From Magnetospira sp. (lineage in GTDB: Bacteria; Pseudomonadota; Alphaproteobacteria; Rhodospirillales; Magnetospiraceae): a DNA stretch of 8,194 nt. Location: positions 1 to 8,194 of the forward strand of contig JANQGL010000480.1 of the NCBI GenBank assembly GCA_028277325.1, in the 5' to 3' direction. The number at the start of each line of letters is the position of its first letter. Position 1 is the stretch's first letter. The notes beneath the pieces were generated by a model. That model did not search any database, was not told the DNA's origin, and was given only the letters and a program-made list of their open reading frames with translations. Shown in pieces: positions 1 to 6,747 of this stretch. The translations under genes and the position numbers were made by a program.

Positions 1-211
1 ATCATGCGCACCTCGACCGGCCAGGCGCCGTCTCGGCCGCCACCGCCGGCACCTTCTGGCGGCTCGGCCGCGCCTTGGGGTGCGCGCCGGCCGCCCCCAG
101 CCGATCGCGCAGCGCGTCGCGCAGCCGGGTCAGCACGGTGAGGCTGCGGTACCGGGAATCGGTGCCCTCGACGATCATCCACGGCGCCTGGCCGGTCGAG
201 GTGCGCATGAT
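1..211. repeat. Left-end inverted duplication (fold-back), arms 1-31 and 181-211
   Basis: Bases 1-31 are the exact reverse complement of bases 181-211, separated by a 149-base spacer (32-180). The right arm lies in frame inside the PPK2 gene, coding for the Met-Arg-Thr-Ser-Thr segment. The left arm carries the same DNA flipped, so it shifts the gene out of frame and creates a false stop at 2-4. A matching but longer fold-back sits at the other end of the window. The simplest reading is a chimeric read or amplification artefact at a contig end, not a biological repeat. Bases 1-31 should be ignored when judging the gene. Confidence 0.9.
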
Positions 212-853
212 TGTCTTCTCGGCCGCCTCGATGAACGCGTCGTAGCGGGTCAGGTTGTCCCACTGCTTCTTGAGCACGCTCGGCGCCTCGATACCCTTCT
301 TATCCAGTTTCTTGAGCCTCGCCGTCTGGGCGTCCTTGCTCATGTGCATCCAGAACTTGAGGATCACGGCGCCGTCGTCGGCCAGGGTCTTCTCGAACTG
401 GGCGATGCGTTCGAGGTCGCGCGCGAAATGGATCGTGTCGGCGTTGTCGTGGACCCGGTCGAGGATGGGCCGCGAATACCAGGACGAAAGAAACAGGCCG
501 ATCTTGCCCTTCGGCGGCAGATCGCGCCAGAACCGCCAGTATTCGGGACGCTCGCGCTCCTCGTCGGAGGGATCCTTGTAGGCGCGGGTCACGATCCAGC
601 GCGGGTCCATCCATTCGTTGAGGAGATTCATGCTGGCCGCCTTGCCCGCGCCGTCCACCCCGGCGAAGACCAGGATGACGGGAAAGTCGGCCGACCGGAG
701 TTTCTGCTGCAGTTCGAGCATCTCGATGCGCAGATCGCCTGCCACGGTCTCGAAATCGCTTTTCGAAACCTTGTTCCCCAGTTCCGCGGTTCTGAACAAC
801 GCCTTGCCCCCGCTTGCAGGTTGGCCCGTTGGTCCGGAATGGTCCTTGCTCAC
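32..853 (-). CDS. pap: Polyphosphate:AMP phosphotransferase-type PPK2 protein, N-terminal domain (C-terminus missing)
   Basis: PPK2-family enzymes move phosphate between inorganic polyphosphate and nucleotides; the class II members act on AMP/ADP in the cytoplasm. Residues about 20-252 form one PPK2 domain. It has a Walker A-type loop AGVDGAGK (64-71), then LLNEWMDPR (77-85), DEERERPEYWRFWR (97-110), PPKGKIG (113-119), SSWYSRPILDR (123-133) and ILKFWMH (164-170). This style matches the first domain of two-domain PAP enzymes, whose second domain would lie beyond the window. Residues 253-274 look like a linker; everything after residue 274 comes from the fold-back and is false. The GTG at 853 is the only start codon I see after an upstream in-frame stop (896-898) that precedes this N-terminus, but it lacks a clear Shine-Dalgarno. 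A TTG at 799 would give Met-Phe-Arg-Thr-Ala-Glu-Leu, like family N-termini, and follows a G-rich stretch. The family is certain; AMP specificity is inferred. Confidence 0.88.
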
Positions 854-916
854 GGCCGGGTGGGGCCGTCGGGTCGTTACGGCCGGATGTCGAGTTTAGC
901 AATCTGTCGCAAAACC

Positions 917-945
917 GTCATATGGAGAATTGTGACAAAATCCAA
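917..945 (-). promoter_or_regulatory. Candidate promoter for the PPK2 gene
   Basis: The 118-bp gap between the two minus-strand genes holds an unusually AT-rich stretch (about 896-945). On the minus strand it reads TTGGAT, 17 bases, then TATGAC, a plausible sigma-70-like -35/-10 pair with modest matches (3 of 6 and 4 of 6). Transcription would begin near 910, leaving a leader of about 55 bases before the GTG at 853. The support is spacing, position and base composition only. Confidence 0.3.
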
Positions 946-971
946 GGTCGTCGGGCCGCGCCGGCCGGATG

Positions 972-2774
972 TCATGTCACCAGGCACGAGTAGCACAGGC
1001 CGTCGGCCGAGGCCTTCGCCTCCTTCTTGAGGGTGCCGAAGTACTGCACCATCTCGTCGACCGTGACGTCGCCGCGTCCGGGCATCAGGTGCAGCACCGC
1101 GGCGCTGGCCGACAGGAGCGGGAAGGTCCGCCAGGCGCCCTGCCGGTCGCGCGCCACCAGCCCGCCCTGGGCGCGGTCCTCGGGACGATAGAAGCTCTCC
1201 ACGTCGCGCGCGAAGGCGGTCCGGACGGCGCCGACCCGGCCGAGCACCTGTTCGGCCGCCACGTTGCGGAACGCGGCGAAGAAATCGTCGCCCCCCACAT
1301 GGCCGAGGAAGGTGTCGTCGGTGTCGAGTATCTGCCGCATCAAATCGGCGAACAGGAGGATCGCCCGATCGCCCTGGCGGAAGCCGAAGGTGTCGTTGAA
1401 CGGCTTGAAGTTGTCGAAATCGAAATACACCAGGTAACGATCGGCCGTCCGATCATGCAGGCACTCGGCCAGGAAGTCCTGGATCGAGGCGTTGCCCGGC
1501 AGCCGGGTCAGCGGATTCTGATCGCGCGCCTGGGCCAGGTTCTTTTCGTTGATGACACGCAGCAGGGCGCCGGTCGACAGGAAGCCGCGATAGATCGAGT
1601 CCTCGGTGATCAGGATGCCTTCCGGGGTTTCGTTCTGGCTGAACGTCGCGAGGATGGACTCGGCGGCGGAGTTGATGTCGGCGATCGGGCAGGGCGACAC
1701 GAAATCGCGCAGCGTCTTGCCGAACGCCCGGTTGGCCATCAGGTCGCGGCCGTAGGTGGAGTAGGTGTAATCCTTGAGGTCGGTCTCGCGCAGGATTCCC
1801 AGCGGCCGGCCGGCGTCGTCGACGACCGGGCAGAAATTGAGGTGCTTGTGGGCCCGGAACGTCTCGAACACCATGCGCATGTTCTCGCCGGCCGTGAGAA
1901 CCGGCGGCGTTTCCATGTGCTCGTCGATGAACAGGCGGTCGGTGCGGCGGCCGGGCTGGCCGCGCCGGCCGAGTTCCGAGACGTGGTCGAGCTTTCGCGG
2001 GATGCCCTCGAGGGTCTCGGTCGGCCGGCAAAACAGGTAGCCCTGTGCGAGGTCGCAGCCGATCTCCTTGCAGACCGCCAGTTCGCGGTCGCTTTCCACC
2101 CCTTCCGCGACCACCGTGATGCCCAGCGTATGCGCCATCACGACCAATTGCGACAGGACGCTGCGGCGGCGGTCGTCCACCTGGGTGCCGGCAAACAGCG
2201 ACCGGTCGATCTTGACGAAATCCGGGCGCTGCTCGTAGAGCGGGCGGATACCGCCCGCGGTGCGGCCGAAATCGTCGATCGCCAGGGCGAATCCCCGGCT
2301 GCGGCATTCCGCGCTGGCCTCAAGTTCGCGGAGCTGGGCGAACAGGCCCGATTGCTCGGCCAGTTCGAACACCATCGCGGCCGGGCTCAGGCCCTGCGCG
2401 CGCAGCAGATCCTCGGTTGCCTCGGCCAGCGACGTGCACAGCCCCAAGTCGCGGGTATCCAGGTTGAAGAACAGGCGCGCCGTGGGTCCGAACCCGGCCG
2501 CCGCGAACCGTCTGATCGCCTTGTCGCGCAGGATCATGTCGACTTCGGCGAGGCGGCCGCCGTGAAGCGCCGAATCAAAGAAGTCGCCGATGGTGGCGGC
2601 GCCGACCGCGCGATAGCGCCGCAACAGCGCCTCGACCCCCAGGCAGGCCCCGGAGTGCAGGCTGTAAAGAGGCTGGAAGGCGTATTCCAGATCGTCGAGG
2701 CGGGCCAGTTCCAAAACCGCCAGATCCATGGGCTTCACCGTTGTGTTCGCATCAAGGAATCCCCAGCCCGACAT
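972..2774 (-). CDS. EAL-CBS-GGDEF cyclic-di-GMP signalling protein
   Basis: Predicted cytoplasmic c-di-GMP enzyme of 600 residues with no membrane segment. The EAL phosphodiesterase domain (about 32-260) looks catalytically complete: EALLR (48-52), FNLD with Asn104, ELAE (137-140), DDFG (167-170), KID (188-190), AEGVE (223-227) and QGY (244-246). A pair of CBS-like repeats follows (about 283-412), a fold that often binds adenine nucleotides. The C-terminal GGDEF domain (about 415-590) keeps NPLTRLPGN (420-428) and DFDNFKPFND (452-461). Its signature is GGDDF (494-498) instead of GG[D/E]EF, and the inhibitory RxxD site is replaced by Thr-Asp-Asp-Thr (485-488). So phosphodiesterase activity is likely, and cyclase activity uncertain. 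The start is unsettled. I use the ATG at 2774. The frame opens with a TTG at 2813, and the ATG at 2729 has GGTGA just upstream and still keeps the whole EAL domain. The gene is transcribed away from the phosphatase-Mla operon. Confidence 0.9.
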   Translation of the reverse strand: MSGWGFLDANTTVKPMDLAVLELARLDDLEYAFQPLYSLHSGACLGVEALLRRYRAVGAATIGDFFDSALHGGRLAEVDMILRDKAIRRFAAAGFGPTARLFFNLDTRDLGLCTSLAEATEDLLRAQGLSPAAMVFELAEQSGLFAQLRELEASAECRSRGFALAIDDFGRTAGGIRPLYEQRPDFVKIDRSLFAGTQVDDRRRSVLSQLVVMAHTLGITVVAEGVESDRELAVCKEIGCDLAQGYLFCRPTETLEGIPRKLDHVSELGRRGQPGRRTDRLFIDEHMETPPVLTAGENMRMVFETFRAHKHLNFCPVVDDAGRPLGILRETDLKDYTYSTYGRDLMANRAFGKTLRDFVSPCPIADINSAAESILATFSQNETPEGILITEDSIYRGFLSTGALLRVINEKNLAQARDQNPLTRLPGNASIQDFLAECLHDRTADRYLVYFDFDNFKPFNDTFGFRQGDRAILLFADLMRQILDTDDTFLGHVGGDDFFAAFRNVAAEQVLGRVGAVRTAFARDVESFYRPEDRAQGGLVARDRQGAWRTFPLLSASAAVLHLMPGRGDVTVDEMVQYFGTLKKEAKASADGLCYSCLVT

Positions 2775-2914
2775 CGCCTGCAGTAGCGTCCGTCGGTTGG
2801 CGGTGGGCGTCAACCGGGAAAGCGCCTGTCACCGAAAGATCATGCCGTCGGGCACCCGGCACCGGGCACGTTCGCCAAGTTGCCCGGCGCGTGATTTCAA
2901 GACATAGTGGAGTC
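2775..2914. promoter_or_regulatory. Divergent intergenic control region
   Basis: About 140 bp separate the two divergent genes, so promoters for both should lie here. On the plus strand TTGCCC (2880-2885), 17 bases, and CATAGT (2903-2908) form a weak -35/-10 candidate. It would start transcription about at the ATG at 2915, that is, with almost no leader. Three tandem heptamers, CGGGCAC, CCGGCAC and CGGGCAC (2849-2869), lie just upstream and could bind a regulator. On the minus strand I see TTGACG (2808-2813) but no convincing -10 at the right distance. All these sites are visual guesses; only the divergent layout is firm. Confidence 0.35.
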
Positions 2915-4675
2915 ATGGAAAACAGCGCCGCCAATCACATGGCCGGGTCCGGCGGGGGGAAGGAATTCACCGACCCGCTCGAACTGCTGGCCGTGGTGAG
3001 CGAAGACTTCGCCTCGTCGCTCGACCTCGACGGGGCGATGGTGCGCGGCCTGAAGCGCATTGTCCACAACCTCGGCGCCGAGGCCGGGTCGCTGTTCCTG
3101 GCCGATCCCGACGACCCGGGCCTGGTCTGCCGGGCCTGCGTCGGACCGGTCGACATCACCGGACTCAGGCTGGCGCCGGGCCAGGGCATCGTCGGCCAGT
3201 GCGTCGATCACAACGTGGGCGAGATCGTGCGCAACGTGGACGGCGATCCGCGTTTCCACCGCGCGGTCGACCGCGAGACCGGGTTCAAGACCCTGTCGGT
3301 GATCTGCGCGCCGATGACGGTCCACGACGAACGGGTCGGGGCGGTCCAGGTGCTCAACAAGCGGGTCGGCGGCCTGTTCGGATTCCAGGACCTGAACCTG
3401 CTCAAGGTGCTGGCCTATTCCATGGGCCTGGCGATCCGCAACGCGCGTCTGGCCGGGCAGTTGGTGGAACAGGAGCGGATGCGCCGCGAACTGGAACTGG
3501 CCTCCGAAATCCAGCGCTCGCTGCTGCCGCGCCCGACCGACGGGATCGCCCCGGTGATCGGCCTCAACGTGCCGGCGCGCGAGGTCTCGGGGGACTTCTT
3601 CGACCATTTCGACTTCGACGACGGGCGCACCTATTTCTGTCTCGGCGACGTGTCCGGCAAGGGGATGGACGCCGCCCTGTTGATGGCCAAGGCCTCCAGC
3701 CTGTTCCGGGCGCTCGGCAAGACCCTGCGCGAGCCGGGGCGGCTGCTCGGGCGGCTCAACGCCGAGATCTGCGAGACCGCGGCCGGCGGCCGTTTCATCA
3801 CCATGGTGATCGGCATCTACGATCCGCGCACCGGCATGGTCCGCATGGCCAACGCCGGCCACGAGCCGCCGCTGCTGTTCCACCACGACGGCGCGCTCAG
3901 CGACCTGCCGGCGCTGGCGCCGCCGATCGGCATCGCGCGCGGCGTGGTGGCGGACGACGTCTATCCGGAACAGGAATTCGGCCTCGACGGCGGCACCCTC
4001 TACGTGTTCACCGACGGGGTGACCGAGGGCCGGATGCCGGACGGCTCCATGCTCGACATCAAGGGGGTGACGCGGGTTCTCGGGCGCACCACGCAGTTGC
4101 CCGTGCGGGCGCTCCTGGAAACCATCCGCGACATGCTGTGCCGCGATGGCGAGGATCTGCGCGACGACCTGACCCTGCTGGCGGTGGACGATTCCGGCCC
4201 CTGCCGGACGCGCGGCGGTCACCGCATGGAACTGCCCGGGCGCCAGGACGAGGCGGTGCCCGGCGAGACCCTCCTGTCGCTTCGGCTGCCGGCCCTCCCG
4301 GAACGCCTGAAACTGATCCGCGCCGCGGTCGGCGAGGCGGCGCGGACCTGCGGTTGCAGCCCGAAGGTGGTGCACGACGTGGTGATGGCCGTCGACGAGG
4401 CCTGTCAGAACGTGGTACGCCATGCCTATCCGGACGGAGTGTCGGGGGATGTGGGAATCGAGGCGTTTCGCGACGGGACCCGGCTGGTGTTCGACGTGCG
4501 CGACTTCTCGCCGCTTCCGGTGGACGTCGCCAAGGTGCGGCCGCGCGACCTGGAGGACCTGCGGCCGGGCGGCCTCGGCACCCACCTGATCCGCGAGGTG
4601 ATGGACGAGGTGGCGTTCCTGCAGCCGGCGCGCGGCACCGGCAATCTGTTGCGGATGGTCAAGATGGTGGGCTAG
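2915..4675 (+). CDS. GAF-PP2C phosphatase-HATPase partner-switching regulator (RsbU/RsbW-like fusion)
   Basis: A 586-residue soluble protein predicted to join both enzymes of a partner switch. A GAF sensory domain (about 38-176) is followed by a charged helix (178-205) ending in ASEIQRSLLP, the linker typical before SpoIIE/RsbU phosphatase domains. The PP2C domain (about 217-428) has the metal-binding aspartates in SGDFFD (225-230, Asp227), GDVSGKG (244-250), TDGVTE (366-371) and RDDLTLLAV (416-424). The last domain (about 452-584) is an RsbW-type GHKL kinase, with N-box DEACQNVVRHAY (494-505) and GGLGTHLIREVMDEV (552-566). Its usual D-x-G motif reads Asp530-Phe-Ser-Pro, so glycine is replaced. 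The ATG at 2915 is chosen because GGAG lies 2 bases upstream and the GAF domain is fully contained. An earlier in-frame start at 2741 would run into the divergent gene. The likely substrate is the STAS protein encoded 29 bp downstream: the phosphatase would remove, and the kinase add, a phosphate on it. What the GAF domain senses cannot be told. Confidence 0.92.
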   Translation: MENSAANHMAGSGGGKEFTDPLELLAVVSEDFASSLDLDGAMVRGLKRIVHNLGAEAGSLFLADPDDPGLVCRACVGPVDITGLRLAPGQGIVGQCVDHNVGEIVRNVDGDPRFHRAVDRETGFKTLSVICAPMTVHDERVGAVQVLNKRVGGLFGFQDLNLLKVLAYSMGLAIRNARLAGQLVEQERMRRELELASEIQRSLLPRPTDGIAPVIGLNVPAREVSGDFFDHFDFDDGRTYFCLGDVSGKGMDAALLMAKASSLFRALGKTLREPGRLLGRLNAEICETAAGGRFITMVIGIYDPRTGMVRMANAGHEPPLLFHHDGALSDLPALAPPIGIARGVVADDVYPEQEFGLDGGTLYVFTDGVTEGRMPDGSMLDIKGVTRVLGRTTQLPVRALLETIRDMLCRDGEDLRDDLTLLAVDDSGPCRTRGGHRMELPGRQDEAVPGETLLSLRLPALPERLKLIRAAVGEAARTCGCSPKVVHDVVMAVDEACQNVVRHAYPDGVSGDVGIEAFRDGTRLVFDVRDFSPLPVDVAKVRPRDLEDLRPGGLGTHLIREVMDEVAFLQPARGTGNLLRMVKMVG

Positions 4676-4704
4676 ACCCCGCCGCGGCTCGGAGGCGAAC
4701 GGGA

Positions 4705-5034
4705 ATGGAACACGACATCACACAGAACGATAAGGCGACCATCGTGGCGTTCCGGGGCGACGTGGACCTGGAAAGCTCGCCGCGCGCCCGCAAGATTCTC
4801 CTCGATGCGCTGGACGGGGCGGCGGTGCTGCTGGTCGACATGTCGGGGGTGTCCTATATCGACAGCTCGGGCATCGCGTCGCTGGTCGAATCGTTCCAGA
4901 CCGGGCGCGCCAAGGGGACCCGGTTCGCCCTGGTCGCGGTCAGCGAGCCGGCCCTCCGGGTGCTGCAGCTGGCCCGTCTCGACAAGGTGTTCGACCTTCA
5001 CGGCAGCGTCGACGAGGCGCTGGCCGCCGGCTGA
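4705..5034 (+). CDS. STAS-domain protein (RsbV-like anti-sigma antagonist or MlaB-like transporter subunit)
   Basis: A 109-residue single STAS domain with no signal peptide or membrane segment. Its centre reads VLLVDMSGVSYIDSSGIASL (41-60). Asp53-Ser54-Ser55-Gly56 is the classic site where RsbW/SpoIIAB-type kinases phosphorylate their antagonist, and Ser54 is the expected acceptor. The start ATG at 4705 follows GGAGG (4691-4695) by 9 bases. It lies 29 bp after the phosphatase/kinase fusion and 13 bp before the permease gene mlaE. Two roles fit. As an RsbV-like switch it would be dephosphorylated and phosphorylated by the upstream protein and would bind a partner. As an MlaB-like subunit it would bind the ATPase MlaF, as the STAS protein of the E. 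coli Mla complex does. The two roles need not exclude each other. The STAS fold is certain; the partner is inferred from context. Confidence 0.93.
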   Translation: MEHDITQNDKATIVAFRGDVDLESSPRARKILLDALDGAAVLLVDMSGVSYIDSSGIASLVESFQTGRAKGTRFALVAVSEPALRVLQLARLDKVFDLHGSVDEALAAG

Positions 5035-5047
5035 CGGGGGGGCGGCG

Positions 5048-5878
5048 ATGACGGCCGGCAGCGGGACGCGCGACAGGACCGCCGGGGTCCGCCGGCGCAT
5101 CGAATCGCTGGGCCGGATGACCGTCGCCGGACTCGAGGAACTGGGCCACGGCGGCGCCCTGCTCGGTGAATCCCTGTTCTGGCTGGTCATGGGGCCGCGT
5201 CGCAAGCAGCCGGTGCGGCGCGACGCGGTGGTGGCGCAGATGGCCGAGGTCGGCATCGGCGCGGTGCCGATCGTCGCCGTGCTGACCGCCACCATCGGCG
5301 TCATGCTGGCCATCCAGGGCATTTACACCCTGAAGACGTTCGGCGCCGAATCCCAGGTCACCCTCGGCATCGCCTATTCGATGGTCCGCGAGTTCTCGCC
5401 CCTGATCACCGGCATCCTGATCGCCGGGCGGTCCGGCTCCGCCCTCGCGGCGCGCATCGGCATCATGAAGATCAACCAGGAGATCGACGCCCTGCGGGTG
5501 ATGGGGGTGGAGCCGGTGCGGTTCCTGGTCGTCCCGGCGCTGGTCGCGATGGCGGTCATGTTGCCGGCCCTGACCCTGTTCGGCGACCTGATCGGGCTGT
5601 TCGCGGCCGGGCTCTACGTGTCGGCCGACCTCGGAATCTCGCTGTCCGCCTACGCCGACAACATCATCGACATCCTGTCGCCGAACGACGTCTGGCACGG
5701 CCTCGGCAAGAGCGTCATCTTCGCGGTCCTGATCACCCTGGTCGGGGTGGTCAACGGCGCCGCCGTCTCCGGCGGCGCCGAGGGGGTGGGGCGCTACACC
5801 ACCCGCGCCGTGGTGCACGCCATCTCGGCGATCGTGGTGACCGACATGCTGTTCGCCTTCGTGGTGACGCGCGGATGA
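5048..5878 (+). CDS. mlaE: MlaE-family ABC transporter permease
   Basis: Inner-membrane permease of an MCE/Mla lipid transporter, 276 residues, the usual size for the family. The first 60 or so residues are polar and charged with an amphipathic stretch. Hydrophobic segments follow at about 68-95, 115-138, 158-192, 220-240 and 256-274. The family hallmark is clear: REFSPLITGILIAGRSG (114-130), then ARIGIMKINQEIDALRVMG (135-153). It should dimerise and pair with two copies of the ATPase encoded next. The ATG at 5048 has a G-rich ribosome site immediately upstream and lies 13 bp after the STAS stop. The stop codon overlaps an ATG of the following frame (ATGA at 5875-5878), so translation of the two genes is likely coupled. 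The family is certain; the cargo is probably phospholipid or a related lipid, by analogy only. Confidence 0.95.
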   Translation: MTAGSGTRDRTAGVRRRIESLGRMTVAGLEELGHGGALLGESLFWLVMGPRRKQPVRRDAVVAQMAEVGIGAVPIVAVLTATIGVMLAIQGIYTLKTFGAESQVTLGIAYSMVREFSPLITGILIAGRSGSALAARIGIMKINQEIDALRVMGVEPVRFLVVPALVAMAVMLPALTLFGDLIGLFAAGLYVSADLGISLSAYADNIIDILSPNDVWHGLGKSVIFAVLITLVGVVNGAAVSGGAEGVGRYTTRAVVHAISAIVVTDMLFAFVVTRG

Positions 5879-5880
5879 CC

Positions 5881-5889
5881 GGGGAGGGG
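5881..5889 (+). promoter_or_regulatory. Ribosome binding site that decides the MlaF start
   Basis: GGGGAGGGG ends 6 bases before the ATG at 5896, an ideal Shine-Dalgarno distance. The earlier in-frame ATG at 5875, overlapping the mlaE stop, has no comparable site. The start at 5896 is therefore preferred. Confidence 0.6.
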
Positions 5890-5895
5890 ACGACC

Positions 5896-6747
5896 ATGGC
5901 CAAGCCGCCCGACATCCTGTCGCGGCCCAAGGTGATCGAGGTCGAGGACCTGGTCGCCCACTACGGCGACCGGATGATCCTGCGCGGCGTCTCGATGGAC
6001 GTGCGCGAGGGCGAGATCATGGTCATCATGGGCGGCTCCGGGTCCGGCAAGAGCACCCTTCTGCGCCACCTGCTGGCCCTCGAGGTGAAGACCTCGGGCA
6101 CCGTGCGCCTGCTCGGCCAGGACATCGACCGCCTGACGCCGCTGGCGTTCCAGGAACTGCGCAAGAAGATGGGCGTGGCGTTCCAGTCCGGCGCCCTGTT
6201 CAGTTCGATGACGGTCGGCGAGAACATCATGCTGCCGCTCTACGAGCACACCCGGCTCGACCGCTCGACCATGGAGATCATGGCGCGCATGAAGATGGAG
6301 GTGGTGAGCCTGGCCGGGTTCGAGACCCTGATGCCGTCCGAGCTGTCGGGCGGCATGATCAAGCGGGCGGCGGTGGCGCGGGCCATCGTCATGGACCCCA
6401 AGCTGCTGTTCTTCGACGAGCCCTCGGCCGGCCTCGACCCGGTGGTCGCCTCGGCCCTCGACGACCTGATCCTCCGGCTGCGCGACGCCATGGGCATGAG
6501 CATCGTGGTGGTCACCCACGAACTGGACAGCGCGTTCAAGATCGCCGACCGGATCACCGTCCTGGATCGCGGCAACATCCTGTTCCTGGGCGGCGTCGAG
6601 GAGGTGCGGAACCACCCCAGCGAGCGCATCCAGAACCTGTTGAACCGGCGGACCGAGGAAGAGGTCCTCGATCCCGACGAATACCTGCGCCGCCTGACCG
6701 GCATGGACGTCGGCGACGGCGGCGAGCGCATGGGGGGCGTCCTATGA
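5896..6747 (+). CDS. mlaF: MlaF-family ABC transporter ATPase
   Basis: Cytoplasmic ATPase that powers the MlaE permease, 283 residues. All ABC motifs are present: Walker A GGSGSGKST (46-54), Q-loop Gln97, signature LSGGM (150-154), Walker B LLFFDEP (170-176) with Glu175, D-loop SAGLD (177-181) and switch histidine 208. LSGGM in place of LSGGQ, followed by basic residues and AAVARAI, is usual in the MlaF/MCE-ATPase branch. The C-terminus past about residue 240 extends beyond the core domain with acidic residues; in E. coli MlaF the C-terminal tail helps dimerise the complex, so a similar role is possible here. The ATG at 5896 is preferred over an in-frame ATG at 5875 because of the strong ribosome site. 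The last codons overlap the first of the MCE gene by 4 bp. The STAS protein upstream is a candidate binding partner, as MlaB is for MlaF. Confidence 0.95.
   Translation: MAKPPDILSRPKVIEVEDLVAHYGDRMILRGVSMDVREGEIMVIMGGSGSGKSTLLRHLLALEVKTSGTVRLLGQDIDRLTPLAFQELRKKMGVAFQSGALFSSMTVGENIMLPLYEHTRLDRSTMEIMARMKMEVVSLAGFETLMPSELSGGMIKRAAVARAIVMDPKLLFFDEPSAGLDPVVASALDDLILRLRDAMGMSIVVVTHELDSAFKIADRITVLDRGNILFLGGVEEVRNHPSERIQNLLNRRTEEEVLDPDEYLRRLTGMDVGDGGERMGGVL

Noticed and set aside
954..966. GGCCG-CGC-CGGCC hairpin just after the EAL-CBS-GGDEF stop, as a terminator
   Set aside because: The stem is only 5 bp and is not followed directly by a T run on the minus strand; such hairpins are frequent by chance in this GC-rich DNA.
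969..2786. Long plus-strand open frame of about 600 codons opposite the EAL-CBS-GGDEF gene
   Set aside because: It is an antisense shadow caused by GC-rich codon use; its translation is rich in Arg, Gln, His and Glu with no domain, while the minus strand holds clear enzyme motifs.
2741..2914. Extra 58 codons before the phosphatase/kinase start
   Set aside because: They overlap the start region of the divergent gene and look non-coding (Arg, Pro and Ser rich with no motif); the ATG at 2915 is more natural.
2897..4585. Long minus-strand open frame opposite the phosphatase/kinase gene
   Set aside because: Same shadow effect: low-complexity His, Arg, Gln and Ala composition, no family motifs, and it covers a well-supported gene.
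3199..4704. Plus-strand frame extending the STAS gene far upstream
   Set aside because: The extension lies inside the phosphatase/kinase gene in another frame and is Arg/Pro/Gly-rich. The STAS domain fits the ATG at 4705 with its own ribosome site.
4940..5818. Long minus-strand open frame opposite mlaE
   Set aside because: Its translation is almost entirely Asp, His, Arg, Gly and Gln in low-complexity runs, typical of an antisense shadow.
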